A stretch of 64,000 nucleotides of DNA from Streptomyces atratus (GTDB lineage: Bacteria > Actinomycetota > Actinomycetes > Streptomycetales > Streptomycetaceae). Under the pieces are notes generated by a model. The model did not search any database and was not told where the DNA came from. It saw nothing but the letters and a program-made list of their open reading frames with translations. The stretch is from positions 23,048-87,047 of the forward strand of contig NZ_FPJO01000029.1 in assembly GCF_900119365.1 (NCBI RefSeq). The letters run 5' to 3'. Shown one piece after another: positions 17,371 through 25,950 of the stretch. How positions within the stretch are numbered: the first letter of the stretch is position 1; the number at the start of each line of letters is the position of its first letter. A program made the translations under genes and the position numbers.

Positions 17371-17991
17371 TCAGGATTGCCGGGTTCCGCCGGCCTCGAT
17401 CACGGCGAGACTCGCCGCCGGCACGAGCGTCGGCAGCAACAGCCGCCAGAACCGCGTGACCGTCGACGCCGAGAGCCACATCGGGTCCCGGGCCCCGAGC
17501 ACCTCGAACCCCACGGTCGCGGCCACCACGGCGGTCACCGCGTCCGGGACCGCTGTTCCCCGGCGCAGTTCACCCTCGGCCTCGGCCTGCTTCAGCGTCT
17601 CCTCGACCCAGCACCGCCAACGCTGCCGCAGATCCATCCGGGGCGGGCGGGACGTCTCGCCGCTCAGTGCGAAGCCGACCCGCAGCACCACGTCGCCGCG
17701 CAGCACCTCGGCAAGCATGTGGCTGACATCGACGAGGACTTGCACACGGCTCACCCCGAGCGGCATTGCACCGTTCGTGACGGCCAGCAGCCTGGTCAGC
17801 GCCGCCTCCTCGACGACGTCCACCAGGACGGCCTTGCTGGCGAAGTGAAAGTGCAGCGCCCCGTTGCTCACCCCCGCCCGCGAGCTGATCGCGGTGAGCG
17901 ACGCCGCCGAGAAGCCGTCCCGGTCGAAGACCTCGGCCGCGGACCGGATCAGGGTTTCACGCGTACGCGCCGCGCGTTCCTGTTTGACCAT
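17371..17991 (-). CDS. TetR-family regulator, gamma-butyrolactone receptor homologue
   Basis: 206 residues. The HTH reads VKQERAARTRETLIRSAAEV then AISSRAGVSNGALHFHFASK, matching the ScbR/ScbR2/ArpA group. The C-terminal half holds VGFEVLGARDPMWLSASTV, again typical of the group. The ATG at 17991 has GGAG 6 nt away and gives the standard N-terminus; the GTG at 18006 is an alternative. It is divergent from afsA, with an ARE-like operator upstream of each, which fits autoregulation and control of signal synthesis. Confidence 0.9.
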   Translation of the reverse strand: MVKQERAARTRETLIRSAAEVFDRDGFSAASLTAISSRAGVSNGALHFHFASKAVLVDVVEEAALTRLLAVTNGAMPLGVSRVQVLVDVSHMLAEVLRGDVVLRVGFALSGETSRPPRMDLRQRWRCWVEETLKQAEAEGELRRGTAVPDAVTAVVAATVGFEVLGARDPMWLSASTVTRFWRLLLPTLVPAASLAVIEAGGTRQS

Positions 17992-18047
17992 CAACTGCTC
18001 CGTCACTGCCGAGGGTTGCCGTACTTGCCGAAAGACAGGCGATGACT

Positions 18048-18074
18048 ATAACAAACCGCGCGTGCGGTTTCTGA
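18048..18074. promoter_or_regulatory. ARE-like operator upstream of the TetR gene at 17371
   Basis: Near-palindrome AAACCGCGCGTGCGGTTT at 18053-18070 with AACA/TCTG flanks, 60-80 bp upstream of the ATG at 17991. It fits autorepression by a gamma-butyrolactone receptor. Confidence 0.6.
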
Positions 18075-18315
18075 AGATTTCCTGCTCGTCCGCCAAACAC
18101 CGGGACCGAGGCCCGATCCACCCACCAGAACGCCGCGGACCCACCTCGAGTCACCCCCACTCAAGGGCAACTTGTGTCACGCTCGAACCATGTCGGACTG
18201 GAAACGGACACTGACTCGGCGCCGAACCGCGTCGGCCTGGCCGCATCCCCGAGAACAGGCAAATCGGAATGAACGCCTCCGCCGTCTTTGGATGACAAGG
18301 AGTCAGAAGCACTAG

Positions 18316-18342
18316 AAATTAAACCGGTTGGTATGTATTTTC
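18316..18342. promoter_or_regulatory. ARE operator upstream of afsA
   Basis: AAACCGGTTGGTATGTATTT is, on the minus strand, a near-textbook ARE (ACATACCAACCGG core). It lies 57-83 bp upstream of the afsA start and would repress signal synthesis until the receptor binds its ligand. Confidence 0.75.
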
Positions 18343-18398
18343 AGGCCAAGGAACAGACCAGCCCTGAACACACCTCTCGCACCAGCCCAGGGGGAGCA

Positions 18399-19421
18399 AT
18401 GTCTGCGAGCACGTTTCAGGTCGAACGAACAGCGTTCGACAGAGAAATGACGAGAGGCGCCAAGGCTTCCACGATCAAGCCCGGCGGCTTCTACCCCACC
18501 ACTCTGACCACTACCGTTCCCAAAGAACTCGTACACCGTTCCGCTGTCGCGGAGGTCATGCTCACGGACTGGGAGCGGGTGGACGACACCCACTTCGTCA
18601 TGTCCGCCCAGTGGCCGCGCGGCCACAGCTTCTTCACCCCGGTCGCGGACGGCTACCACGATCCGCTCATCGGCTGCGAGACGCTCCGCCAGATCGGCAT
18701 CCTGCTGGGACACGCGGAGTTCGGTGTGCCCTTCGGCCACCAGTTCCTCGTCTGGGACCTCGACATCGCCGTACGTCCGGAGCATCTGCGGATGGGGTAC
18801 GAGCCCGCTGCGCTCAGCATCGATGTCCACTGCACGCAGATCAACCGGCGCGGCAGGAACCTGTCGGGGCTGCGCTTCGAGGCGGTCTTCCACCGCGACG
18901 GGAACGTCGTCGCGACCGGGGGCGGCTCCTTCTCCTGCATGGCCCCTTCGGTCTACCGCCGGGTGCGCGGCGAGCACATGCCCGGCGGCAACTGGTACCA
19001 GCTGCCGCTGATCAGCCCGGCGGCGCCGCAGAGCGTCGGGCGCATGTCGCCCATGGATGTCGTGCTCTCCCCCACGAGCGAGCTGAACCGCTGGCAGCTG
19101 CGGGTGGACACACGGCACCCCGTGCTCTTCGAGCACGCGGTCGACCATGTGCCGGGCATGGTGCTGGTCGAAGCCGCCCGCCAGGCCACGGCGGCCGCCC
19201 TCGGCCGGTCCTCCTACCTCCCGCTCGGCATCGCCAATGAGTTCAAGCGGTACGTCGAGCTGGACTCCCCGTGCCTGATCGAGGCGTCCCTACTGCCCGA
19301 AACAACCCCCGGGGGCGAACAGAGCGTCCTCGTGACCGCCCATCAGGACGGTGCGCTCGTCTTCAACTCCACGGTGACGGCCGGATCGCACGGCAGCCAA
19401 GCTCTGACGAACGACATCTGA
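18399..19421 (+). CDS. afsA: AfsA-type gamma-butyrolactone/butenolide biosynthesis protein
   Basis: 340 residues with two hotdog-like AfsA repeats. The first reads VPKELVHRSAVAEVMLTDWE then DPLIGCETLRQIGILLGHAE and GVPFGHQFL. The second reads RHPVLFEHAVDHVPGMVLVE then AARQATAAAL. AfsA couples a beta-keto acyl group from ACP to dihydroxyacetone phosphate, the first step to A-factor-type signals. The ATG at 18399 follows GGGGGAGC; an in-frame ATG at 18288 is upstream of the ARE operator and unlikely. A strong terminator follows. The neighbouring NmrA-type reductase may complete the signal. Confidence 0.95.
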   Translation: MSASTFQVERTAFDREMTRGAKASTIKPGGFYPTTLTTTVPKELVHRSAVAEVMLTDWERVDDTHFVMSAQWPRGHSFFTPVADGYHDPLIGCETLRQIGILLGHAEFGVPFGHQFLVWDLDIAVRPEHLRMGYEPAALSIDVHCTQINRRGRNLSGLRFEAVFHRDGNVVATGGGSFSCMAPSVYRRVRGEHMPGGNWYQLPLISPAAPQSVGRMSPMDVVLSPTSELNRWQLRVDTRHPVLFEHAVDHVPGMVLVEAARQATAAALGRSSYLPLGIANEFKRYVELDSPCLIEASLLPETTPGGEQSVLVTAHQDGALVFNSTVTAGSHGSQALTNDI

Positions 19422-19449
19422 CCGATGTCGAACAGCGGCTTACCCCACG

Positions 19450-19482
19450 TACGGCGGCTGCCCGGTAGGGGCAGCCGCCGTA
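19450..19482. terminator. bidirectional terminator between afsA and the reductase gene
   Basis: Perfect 14-bp stem TACGGCGGCTGCCC and complement with a 5-base loop. It sits between convergent genes. Confidence 0.8.
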
Positions 19483-19549
19483 TTCACATGCCCGCACCAG
19501 TGCTCTCACCGGTGCCCTCTCTGATGCCCTCGCTGATGCCCGGAGGCTC

Positions 19550-20389
19550 TCACCCGAAGGCACTCAGGTGGTCGCTCGCCCATCCGCGGAAGGTTCCGGC
19601 CGGCCGGCCGAGCAGAGTGGCAACCGTGCCGTCCACCTCCGCCTTCGAACCCTCGCGGCCGCGCTCCGCACTTTCCAGCAGCGCCTCGACGATCTGGGCC
19701 GGATAGCGTGCGCCCAGTGCCGTACGGGCCTGCTCCGGCCCCAGTTCCTCGAAACGGAGTGGACGGCGCAGGAGTTCGGCGAGCTGGGCCGTCTGCTCGA
19801 CCGCGGTGATCGCCTCCGGCCCGGTCAGCGTGTGGATTCTGCCCGCATGGCCGTCCTCGGTGAGGGCACGTACCGCCACCTCCGCCACGTCACGCGGATC
19901 GACACAGGCGTTGACCGACGCCCCGTACAGGGCTCGCACCACGTGGCCCGAGCGTATGGAGCCCACCCAGGAAAGCGTGTTGGACATGAACGCACGCGGA
20001 CGCAACAGAGTCCACTCCATACCGGATCCGCGCAGCTGGTCTTCGTTGCGGCGCTGCCACCGGGTGATCAGGTCCTCGGCCCGGCTGTCGGCGACCGCGG
20101 CCGCGGATAGTTTCACCACATGCCGCACCCCCGCCGACCGGGCGCTCCGGAGAAAGCCCGCGTCGTCGTTCCCGCCGGGGTTGGTGACCAGAAAAACGGT
20201 ATGAACCCCTCGCAGAACACCCACCAGCGACGCCGGATCCGAAAAATCCCCGGGCACGATCTCGGCCGCCGCACCCGCACCCGTAACCCGCCCCGGATCC
20301 CTGGCCATGATGCGAACTGGCAGGTCAGCGGGGATTCCACGGACCACTTCCCGCCCGATGGTCCCCGTGGCACCGGTGACAAGAATCAT
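19550..20389 (-). CDS. NmrA/SDR-type NAD(P)-binding reductase
   Basis: 279 residues with an atypical short-chain dehydrogenase fold. The glycine loop ILVTGATGTIGREVVRG is at the very N-terminus. FLVTNPGGNDDAGFL, HVVKLSAAAVADS and WTLLRPRAFMSNTLSWV follow, as in NmrA/TMR-like proteins. The ATG at 20389 has GAGGGAA 6 nt upstream; the open frame continues to 20413. Butyrolactone loci commonly include a reductase acting on the 6-keto or butenolide intermediate (BarS1, ScbB), so a role in signal maturation is plausible but inferred. It is convergent with afsA and divergent from the TetR at 20516. Confidence 0.8.
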   Translation of the reverse strand: MILVTGATGTIGREVVRGIPADLPVRIMARDPGRVTGAGAAAEIVPGDFSDPASLVGVLRGVHTVFLVTNPGGNDDAGFLRSARSAGVRHVVKLSAAAVADSRAEDLITRWQRRNEDQLRGSGMEWTLLRPRAFMSNTLSWVGSIRSGHVVRALYGASVNACVDPRDVAEVAVRALTEDGHAGRIHTLTGPEAITAVEQTAQLAELLRRPLRFEELGPEQARTALGARYPAQIVEALLESAERGREGSKAEVDGTVATLLGRPAGTFRGWASDHLSAFG

Positions 20390-20447
20390 GGACTTCCCTC
20401 TCTTGTCCGACATTTCCCCGGCCGGTACGGACGGGGAGGCGGCCTGT

Positions 20448-20473
20448 AAGATACGAACTGGACGGTTTCTTTA
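20448..20473. promoter_or_regulatory. ARE-like operator upstream of the TetR gene at 20516
   Basis: AAGATACGAACTGGACGGTT followed by TCTTTA matches the ARE pattern (AAGATACNNACNNNNCGGTT). It is 43-68 bp upstream of the GTG start, shared with the divergent reductase gene. Confidence 0.65.
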
Positions 20474-20515
20474 CCGCTCCCGACGTTCGACCACCCTGAG
20501 GAGGGAGGAGGCAAA

Positions 20516-21187
20516 GTGGCTGAGCAGCTACGAGCCATCCGTACCCGTCAGACGATTCTTTCGGCGGCGGCCAAGATCTTCGAGGAGCACGGGTACCAAG
20601 CGGCCACGATCTCCCAGATCCTCACTGAGGCGGGAGTCACCAAGGGCGCCCTGTACTTCCACTTCCATTCGAAGGAGGACCTGGCTCAGGGCGTCCTCGC
20701 GGAGCAGGACCAGCGGATCGTCGTTCCTGTCCGCCCCTCCAAGGTGCAGGAGATCGTGGACGTCGTGATGCTGCAGGCCCACCGGCTGCAGACCGACCCG
20801 ATGGTTCGCGCCGGCGTACGGCTGACGATGGACCAGCTGGCGCAGAGCCTCGACCGCAGCGGGCCTTTCCTGCGCTGGGGCGAGGTCGGCCACGAGTTGC
20901 TCGAACAGGCGCAGGCGCAGGGCGAGTTGCTGCCCCACATCTCGCCTTCCGAGACGGCCGATGTCATCGTGGGCTCCTTCGCCGGCATCCAGTCCATGTC
21001 GCAGGCCGTCTGTGAGTACCGCGACCTCGTGGGACGGGTCTCGGCGCTGATGCGCCATGTGCTGCCCAGTGCGGTGGTGCCCTCCGTCCTCGCCTCGCTC
21101 GACCTCTCCGAGAGCCGCGGGGCCACGGTCTACGCCGAGGCCGTGAAGGCGGCCGGGATGCAGGACCTCGTCGACGCTGCCGGCTGA
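20516..21187 (+). CDS. TetR-family gamma-butyrolactone receptor (ScbR/ArpA type)
   Basis: 223 residues and the most canonical receptor of the three. It begins AEQLRAIRTRQTILSAAAKI, followed by ISQILTEAGVTKGALYFHFH and a ligand-binding domain with RAGVRLTMDQLAQSLDRSGP and VGSFAGIQSMSQAVCEYRDL, the stretch containing the tryptophan/glutamine-rich pocket region in relatives. The GTG at 20516 follows GGGAGGAGG. It has its own ARE-like site upstream. It is probably the true receptor for the AfsA product, controlling itself, afsA and the SARP genes. Confidence 0.92.
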   Translation: MAEQLRAIRTRQTILSAAAKIFEEHGYQAATISQILTEAGVTKGALYFHFHSKEDLAQGVLAEQDQRIVVPVRPSKVQEIVDVVMLQAHRLQTDPMVRAGVRLTMDQLAQSLDRSGPFLRWGEVGHELLEQAQAQGELLPHISPSETADVIVGSFAGIQSMSQAVCEYRDLVGRVSALMRHVLPSAVVPSVLASLDLSESRGATVYAEAVKAAGMQDLVDAAG

Positions 21188-21201
21188 GCACCGGATGTTT
21201 C

Positions 21202-21229
21202 TGTGGGGCACCGTCAAGGGTGCCCCACA
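21202..21229. terminator. bidirectional terminator overlapping the hydroxylase stop
   Basis: Perfect 11-bp stem TGTGGGGCACC and complement with a 6-base loop. It lies 15 bp past the plus-strand TetR gene and contains the final codons of the convergent minus-strand hydroxylase gene. Confidence 0.75.
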
Positions 21230-22752
21230 GAGGCGATGCCCTCAGGGACAGCACTCCTGAGTACGGCACCCTTGACGAAGTGCGCCGACAGCGCCTCCGT
21301 CAGGTCACGGCCGTCCCCCGATACCCAGGCAACGTAGCCGTCGGGTCGCACCAGCAACGCGTCGTGCGGCACCTCGGGAGTGGCCCGGGCCCGGACCACA
21401 TTCAGGCCCCCCTCCCATTCCCGTGCCGCCTCCTGATGGCCGCCGTCTTCCTCTCCGAGGAGCAGCAAGATCGGCCTGCCGTCGCGCAGCAGCCCGATCA
21501 CGTCGGTCTCGCCCTTCGCCGTGCTGAGCACCGCGTTACGGAGAAACGTTCCCGTCGCCCGGCAGGATCCCTCGATGTGGTCCGGGAGCACCGTGTCCTG
21601 TGCGCTGATCAGACCGGCGAGATACCCGTGTTCACGGTCCGCCGACAGAACCCCGGTGAACACCCGGCGCAGCGCGTCGAGTTCGGGACCGGGACGCATC
21701 AGCGCGAGCTGGGCCTGTGTCTGGTCGATGACCCGCCGGGCGACGGGACGGCGCTCCAGGTCGTAGGTGTCGAGAAGCCCCGCGTCCGCCGACCCTTGCA
21801 CCGTCAGCGCGAGCTTCCAGCCCAGGTTCAGGGCATCGAGCACGCCGGTGCTGAGGCCCTGTCCCCCGATCGGGAAGTGGACGTGCGCCGCGTCACCCAC
21901 CAGGAAGACCCGCCCCGCGCGGAATGTTCGGGCCAGCCGCGCGAAGTCGCTGAACCTGCTGAGCCAGCGCGGCGCGTCCATCGCGATCTCGCGGCCGGCG
22001 ATCCAGGACACCTCGCGGCGCAACTCCTCCAAGGTGGGCGGCAGTTGCCGGTCCGGGTGCGCACCGTCGCAGTTGAGTGTGCGGATGTGCGTCCTGCCCT
22101 CCGCATCGAGCTTGGCCACGATCCAGCCGCGCTCGGTGCGGTGCCAGCCCTTGGGAAGCTCGTCCGGCCGCGCGAGCGTGACGGCCCCCATGAGCGCGGA
22201 CACCGTCGCCGGGTGGGTGTCGGAGGCAATGCCCGCCCGGTCGCGGACCGTGCTGCGGGCCCCGTCCGCCCCCACCACGTACTCGGCGAAGCAGATCACG
22301 GTCCCCTGCGGCCCGCCGGCCGTGACCCGTACCCCGTCGTCCTCCTGAACAACCTCAAGCACCTGGTGCTCGCGCAGGATCCGGGCCCCGGCCGCCCGTG
22401 CCCGCGCCTCGAAGTGCCGCTCCAGCTCCGCCTGGGGGCGCTTGAGGATCGGCTCGGGTTCGCGTGCGGGAGCCGTGATGGTCAGTCCGGGCAGGCCCGC
22501 GAAGTGGAACGGGCTCTCCGCCGCGCCTTCGGTGTACGGGTACCCCTGCCCCGGCAGGTGACCGCGACGGGCCAGGGTCTGGACCGCCCGGGCGTGCAGC
22601 GTGGTCGCCTTGGGCTGCTCGGACACATCGGCCCGTGATTCCAGGAGCACGGTGTCGACTCCGTACCCGGCCAGTTCGGCGGCGAGCAGCATGCCGACGG
22701 GTCCCCCACCGACCACCACGACCTGTACCCGTACCGGGCTCTCCCCCTGCAC
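21214..22752 (-). CDS. FAD-dependent aromatic polyketide hydroxylase (PgaE/RdmE-like)
   Basis: 512 residues. N-terminal VVVGGGPVGMLLAAELAGYG, mid VVGADGARSTVRDRAGI, then VFLVGDAAHVHFPIGGQGLS near residue 285. The C-terminal 110 or so residues (RPILLLLGEEDGG, ALLVRPDGYVAWVSGD) form the thioredoxin-like domain found in PgaE, MtmOIV and RdmE. GTG 22752 with GGGGGAGG upstream is chosen over GTG 22785. An ARE-like site lies in the promoter, so a tailoring enzyme here appears to be under direct receptor control rather than through a SARP. Confidence 0.92.
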   Translation of the reverse strand: MQGESPVRVQVVVVGGGPVGMLLAAELAGYGVDTVLLESRADVSEQPKATTLHARAVQTLARRGHLPGQGYPYTEGAAESPFHFAGLPGLTITAPAREPEPILKRPQAELERHFEARARAAGARILREHQVLEVVQEDDGVRVTAGGPQGTVICFAEYVVGADGARSTVRDRAGIASDTHPATVSALMGAVTLARPDELPKGWHRTERGWIVAKLDAEGRTHIRTLNCDGAHPDRQLPPTLEELRREVSWIAGREIAMDAPRWLSRFSDFARLARTFRAGRVFLVGDAAHVHFPIGGQGLSTGVLDALNLGWKLALTVQGSADAGLLDTYDLERRPVARRVIDQTQAQLALMRPGPELDALRRVFTGVLSADREHGYLAGLISAQDTVLPDHIEGSCRATGTFLRNAVLSTAKGETDVIGLLRDGRPILLLLGEEDGGHQEAAREWEGGLNVVRARATPEVPHDALLVRPDGYVAWVSGDGRDLTEALSAHFVKGAVLRSAVPEGIASVGHP

Positions 22753-22790
22753 AGCGACGCCTCCCCCTGGCTGCGGTCCATCCACCGAAG

Positions 22791-22818
22791 GAAATATACC
22801 GGACGGACTGTTTCCAAT
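22791..22818. promoter_or_regulatory. ARE-like operator upstream of the hydroxylase
   Basis: AATATACCGGACGGACTGTT followed by TCCAAT shows the ARE pattern (ATACCGGACGG core). It is 40-65 bp upstream of the GTG start. Confidence 0.55.
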
Positions 22819-22908
22819 CCATCCGCCAGGGTCATCTGCCCAGGGGGTGGGTGCCCAGCGCGGAAAGCACTGCCGAAGCTCGGCCTGAGGCTGAGGTCGA
22901 ACTTGAGG

Positions 22909-23298
22909 TCATGGCTTGAGCTCCCGCGTCGCGGACGACATCGGTCCGCCCTCCGAGCGCTCGGTCTTGTGCCCCTTGCTGCCCGGCGCCAGAGTCCGCA
23001 CATCCACGGCCTCCGCGGGCGCCCCCCTCGCGTACAGCCCGTCGGGCTCGGTGTCCCGGTCATGCGGCAGCAGCCAGAAGACCCGCCGCCTGAACGTGCC
23101 GGAGGAACGGGACGGTTTGGCTTTCGGCCCCAGCAGGGCGTACCCGACCATCCGGCCGTCACGGTGATACGCGGGTCTCCCCCGTCGCGTCGGCAACCGG
23201 TCCAGGCTCTGGCGGACATAGTCGAGCCGACTGATGTCCTCGAGCCAGACGAGATCCATCTCGTCGACGATCTCGTCCTCTGCGATGAGGGCACTCAT
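22909..23298 (-). CDS. small protein of replication module A
   Basis: 129 residues, no recognised domain. Features: MDLVWLEDISRLDYVRQSLD, then RRGRPAYHRDGRMVGYALLG and RRVFWLLPHDRDTEPDGLYA. It is clearly paralogous to the 128-residue protein at 36753 (same order of motifs: VWLE..LDYVRQ.LD, DGRMVGY, LLPHDRD..PDG.Y..GAP.EAVD). Its ATG overlaps the helicase gene stop by 4 bp, so it is co-translated with the replication proteins. An accessory or regulatory role in replication is inference. Confidence 0.8.
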   Translation of the reverse strand: MSALIAEDEIVDEMDLVWLEDISRLDYVRQSLDRLPTRRGRPAYHRDGRMVGYALLGPKAKPSRSSGTFRRRVFWLLPHDRDTEPDGLYARGAPAEAVDVRTLAPGSKGHKTERSEGGPMSSATRELKP

Positions 23299-24827
23299 AC
23301 TGTCTCCTCGTCCGCGAGCAGGCCGATGCCCGGGTAGTACTTGCGCTGATTGGAAAGGATCATTTCCTTGGGCGACGCCAGTCCCACCACCTCGCGGACA
23401 CGTGCCGCGAAAGCCCGGGATGATATCGCCGGTGCGCCTTCATTCTGGCACCAGCTCCTGTAGGCCGCGTAGAGCTGCGCTTGCTCCGCGCGCAGATCGG
23501 CCTCGAGCCGGCAGGTCTCGTGGACGAACCGCCCGGTGTGGTCCTCGGTCTCGGCGTACGCCGTGGTCGCGATGCGGACCCGCTCGGGACCCGAGAGGTC
23601 CTTGTCGCCCCCGAGGTAGCAACGGGCGCCTTCGATGAGCCAGTTGAGGATGCCCGGACCTTCCTGGGTCACGAGGATGTCCGCCAGGTTGTCGATCTTG
23701 CGGTCGTCGGAGACGACCCGCTCGAACGGGATCAGCCGCATACGCCGCCAGAACGCGAAGCCACCCGTACCCACCTCGGGCCGGTGGTTGCCGAGCAGCC
23801 ACATCTTGTGCGTCGGCTCGAAGCTGAAGAAGTCCTGTCGCATCCGGCGCGCCTTGATCCGGTCGCCACCGGTGAGCAGCTTGACCCGGGCCTCGTCGAA
23901 ACGGTCCCCCGGTTTGACCTCGCTGCACACGATCACGCGCCGACCGTGCAGTTCGGCCAGATCGGTGGGATGGCCCTCGTACGGACGCGACATCAGGAAC
24001 CCGGGAGGCGCCGCGTCCGCGTAGTCCCCGAGCAGCTTCATCAGGACGTCCAGCAGTACGGACTTGCCGTTCTTCCCGGAGCCGAACAGGAACGGCATGA
24101 CCTGGGCGCCGACATCCCCGGTGACGGAGTAGCCGAGCAGCAGCTGGAGGAAGCTGATCATCTCCGCGCCGTCCGGCCCCTCACCGAAGGTGTCGGTCAG
24201 GAAGCGGTTCCAGCGCGGCGTGGGCATCGGCTCCGGCGAGGCCGAGGTGGAACGGGAGTGGAAGTCCTTCGTGGGCTCGGCAGGACGGATGTGCCCGGTG
24301 CGCAGATCGACGACGCCCGCAGGCGTGCACAACGCGTACGGATCCCCGTCCAGCCGCGCCGCGTTGAGCACCATTCCCGGGGCGGACTTCGCCTGCGTCA
24401 ACATCGCGTTCATCCCGCTGGTGCTCAGCGTGCGGCGGCGGTGCTGCTGCAAGGCGGCCGGGGTGTAGACGCCTCGTGGATCGGTGCCGGCGATGGACTC
24501 CGCCAGATCGCCCGCCGACCACATCACGGTGTCGTCCTCGTCGATCTGCCATCGGGTGCCGTCCCACCGGTACCAGCCGATTCCGGGAACGTGCCGGTAG
24601 TCGTTGCGATAGAGCTTGACGAACAACTTGGCGTTGCCGCGGTCGGTGAGCGTGTCGGGCAGCAGCCCGTCCGCCGTCGCCTCGCCGTCCCCCTCCCGCG
24701 CGGCAGCGGTCATGTATCGCGCGGACTCGTCGCTATGCCGGGGCGCCGGGACGGGCTGCGCAAGGATCTGTGCAGCCACGGCCTGGACGTCGAAGGCGGA
24801 GAATGCTCTCTCCTCGTCCACGCTCAC
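23295..24827 (-). CDS. P4/D5-type plasmid replication helicase, module A
   Basis: 510 residues, SF3/D5-family helicase as in phage/plasmid primases. D5-N region: TDRGNAKLFVKLYRNDYRHV and RYRWDGTRWQID-like. Helicase core: FLQLLLGYSVTGDVGAQVMP, Walker A FLFGSGKNGKSVLLDVLMKL, Walker B VIVCSEVKPGD, sensor motif KMWLLGNHRPEVGTGGFAFW. It unwinds DNA at the origin, presumably with the prim-pol protein encoded just upstream. The GTG at 24827 overlaps the prim-pol stop (GTGA); a GTG at 24821 is an alternative. Paralogue of the gene at 35121. Confidence 0.88.
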   Translation of the reverse strand: MSVDEERAFSAFDVQAVAAQILAQPVPAPRHSDESARYMTAAAREGDGEATADGLLPDTLTDRGNAKLFVKLYRNDYRHVPGIGWYRWDGTRWQIDEDDTVMWSAGDLAESIAGTDPRGVYTPAALQQHRRRTLSTSGMNAMLTQAKSAPGMVLNAARLDGDPYALCTPAGVVDLRTGHIRPAEPTKDFHSRSTSASPEPMPTPRWNRFLTDTFGEGPDGAEMISFLQLLLGYSVTGDVGAQVMPFLFGSGKNGKSVLLDVLMKLLGDYADAAPPGFLMSRPYEGHPTDLAELHGRRVIVCSEVKPGDRFDEARVKLLTGGDRIKARRMRQDFFSFEPTHKMWLLGNHRPEVGTGGFAFWRRMRLIPFERVVSDDRKIDNLADILVTQEGPGILNWLIEGARCYLGGDKDLSGPERVRIATTAYAETEDHTGRFVHETCRLEADLRAEQAQLYAAYRSWCQNEGAPAISSRAFAARVREVVGLASPKEMILSNQRKYYPGIGLLADEETV

Positions 24828-25936
24828 GCACGCCCCCCGAGGGACAGCGGGCGTGCCAGACCCGCGCTCAGCCCGCCCCGGATGATGGCCAGGCACCGCC
24901 GCTGCTGTCCCGGGCGGGCCTGCTCGGCCGCATCCCGCAAGGCCCGTGTGGCCTCTGCCTCCGTGACGTGCCCCGCCGCGACGAGACCGCCGGCGGTGTA
25001 CGCGGCCCGGTTCAACTTCTCGGAGAACGCGGCGCCTTCGGGTACGGCCACGCATGCGGCGACCTCGGCGAGCACTCCGGTCAGTACCCGATTCCCCCCG
25101 CCTCGTCCGCCACCCGCCGCGATGACCGCCTGCCGGGCGCGGGGCGGCACGGGCCGCGCCCTGGGCACGGAGGCGGACGGAAGATGCCCGGTGCGTTCCA
25201 GTTCCCTGGCGAGCCAGGCGGGCAGCGGAGCAGGCATTCGCACGGATCCCACCGGCCGGTAGACCCCTGCCGGTGTCACGGTCCCGGGCGCCACGATGTA
25301 CCCGCCGTGCGCCCGGACGTCGACCTGCCAGGCGAGGGCGCGGCCGCCGCCCGACCCGGAGGAGCACTGCCAGTGGTGCCCGCCCTCGTTGCGGTACCAC
25401 ACGTGCAGGCCCCCGGACGGGGTGCGGACGCGCAGCGTCGACTCGTCGTTCGCCGGGCTGGCGGCGCCGCGCAGGGCGGCCAGCACACCCAGGGTATGGA
25501 AGCCGTTGGCCAGCCCGGTCAGGTCGACCCCGGCGGAGATCCCGACACCGGGCAGCAGCCGGTCCCGGTCGGGAAGTTCACACGCATGCGCGTCGACATC
25601 GATGACGACGAGGCCGGCCGGGCCAGTGGCGACGCCCACTCCGAGATCGGGGCGGGATCCCCACCACTGCTGGATCCGGTCGAGATCAAGCGTGGCCGCA
25701 TGAAACCCATGACACCAACGACCCGAACGGATACAGTCGCACCCCCCTCGGGCATGACCCTGGACGCGGCACACCTCACAGTTGCCCACAGGCGTTTTAC
25801 GGCCCGGAGCAAGAGGATGAACCGGCCACCCCTGGCGCGCACACCACGAGGCAGTTGTCAGAGGCTGCGAAGCGACCGGGGCAGATCTTTCGAACTGCCG
25901 TGGGTCGCTGCGCGAAACCCGCAGCTCAGCTGCCAT
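24824..25936 (-). CDS. prim-pol-type bifunctional primase/polymerase, module A
   Basis: 370 residues. The N-terminal part has the prim-pol core: ARQGWPVHPLAPGRKTPVGN, a Cys-rich segment (NCEVCRVQGHARGGCDCI), RWCHGFHAATLDLDRIQQWW, then LGVGVATGPAGLVVIDVDAH with the catalytic-type DxD, and LRVRTPSGGLHVWY. The C-terminal helical domain (FSEKLNRAAYTAGGLVAAGH) is typical of actinobacterial plasmid primases. ATG 25936 has GGGGGAAG upstream. Iterons begin 15 bp before it, so the protein may bind them and control its own expression. Paralogue of the gene at 34048. Confidence 0.88.
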   Translation of the reverse strand: MAAELRVSRSDPRQFERSAPVASQPLTTASWCARQGWPVHPLAPGRKTPVGNCEVCRVQGHARGGCDCIRSGRWCHGFHAATLDLDRIQQWWGSRPDLGVGVATGPAGLVVIDVDAHACELPDRDRLLPGVGISAGVDLTGLANGFHTLGVLAALRGAASPANDESTLRVRTPSGGLHVWYRNEGGHHWQCSSGSGGGRALAWQVDVRAHGGYIVAPGTVTPAGVYRPVGSVRMPAPLPAWLARELERTGHLPSASVPRARPVPPRARQAVIAAGGGRGGGNRVLTGVLAEVAACVAVPEGAAFSEKLNRAAYTAGGLVAAGHVTEAEATRALRDAAEQARPGQQRRCLAIIRGGLSAGLARPLSLGGRA

Positions 25937-25950
25937 TCACTTCCCCCATC

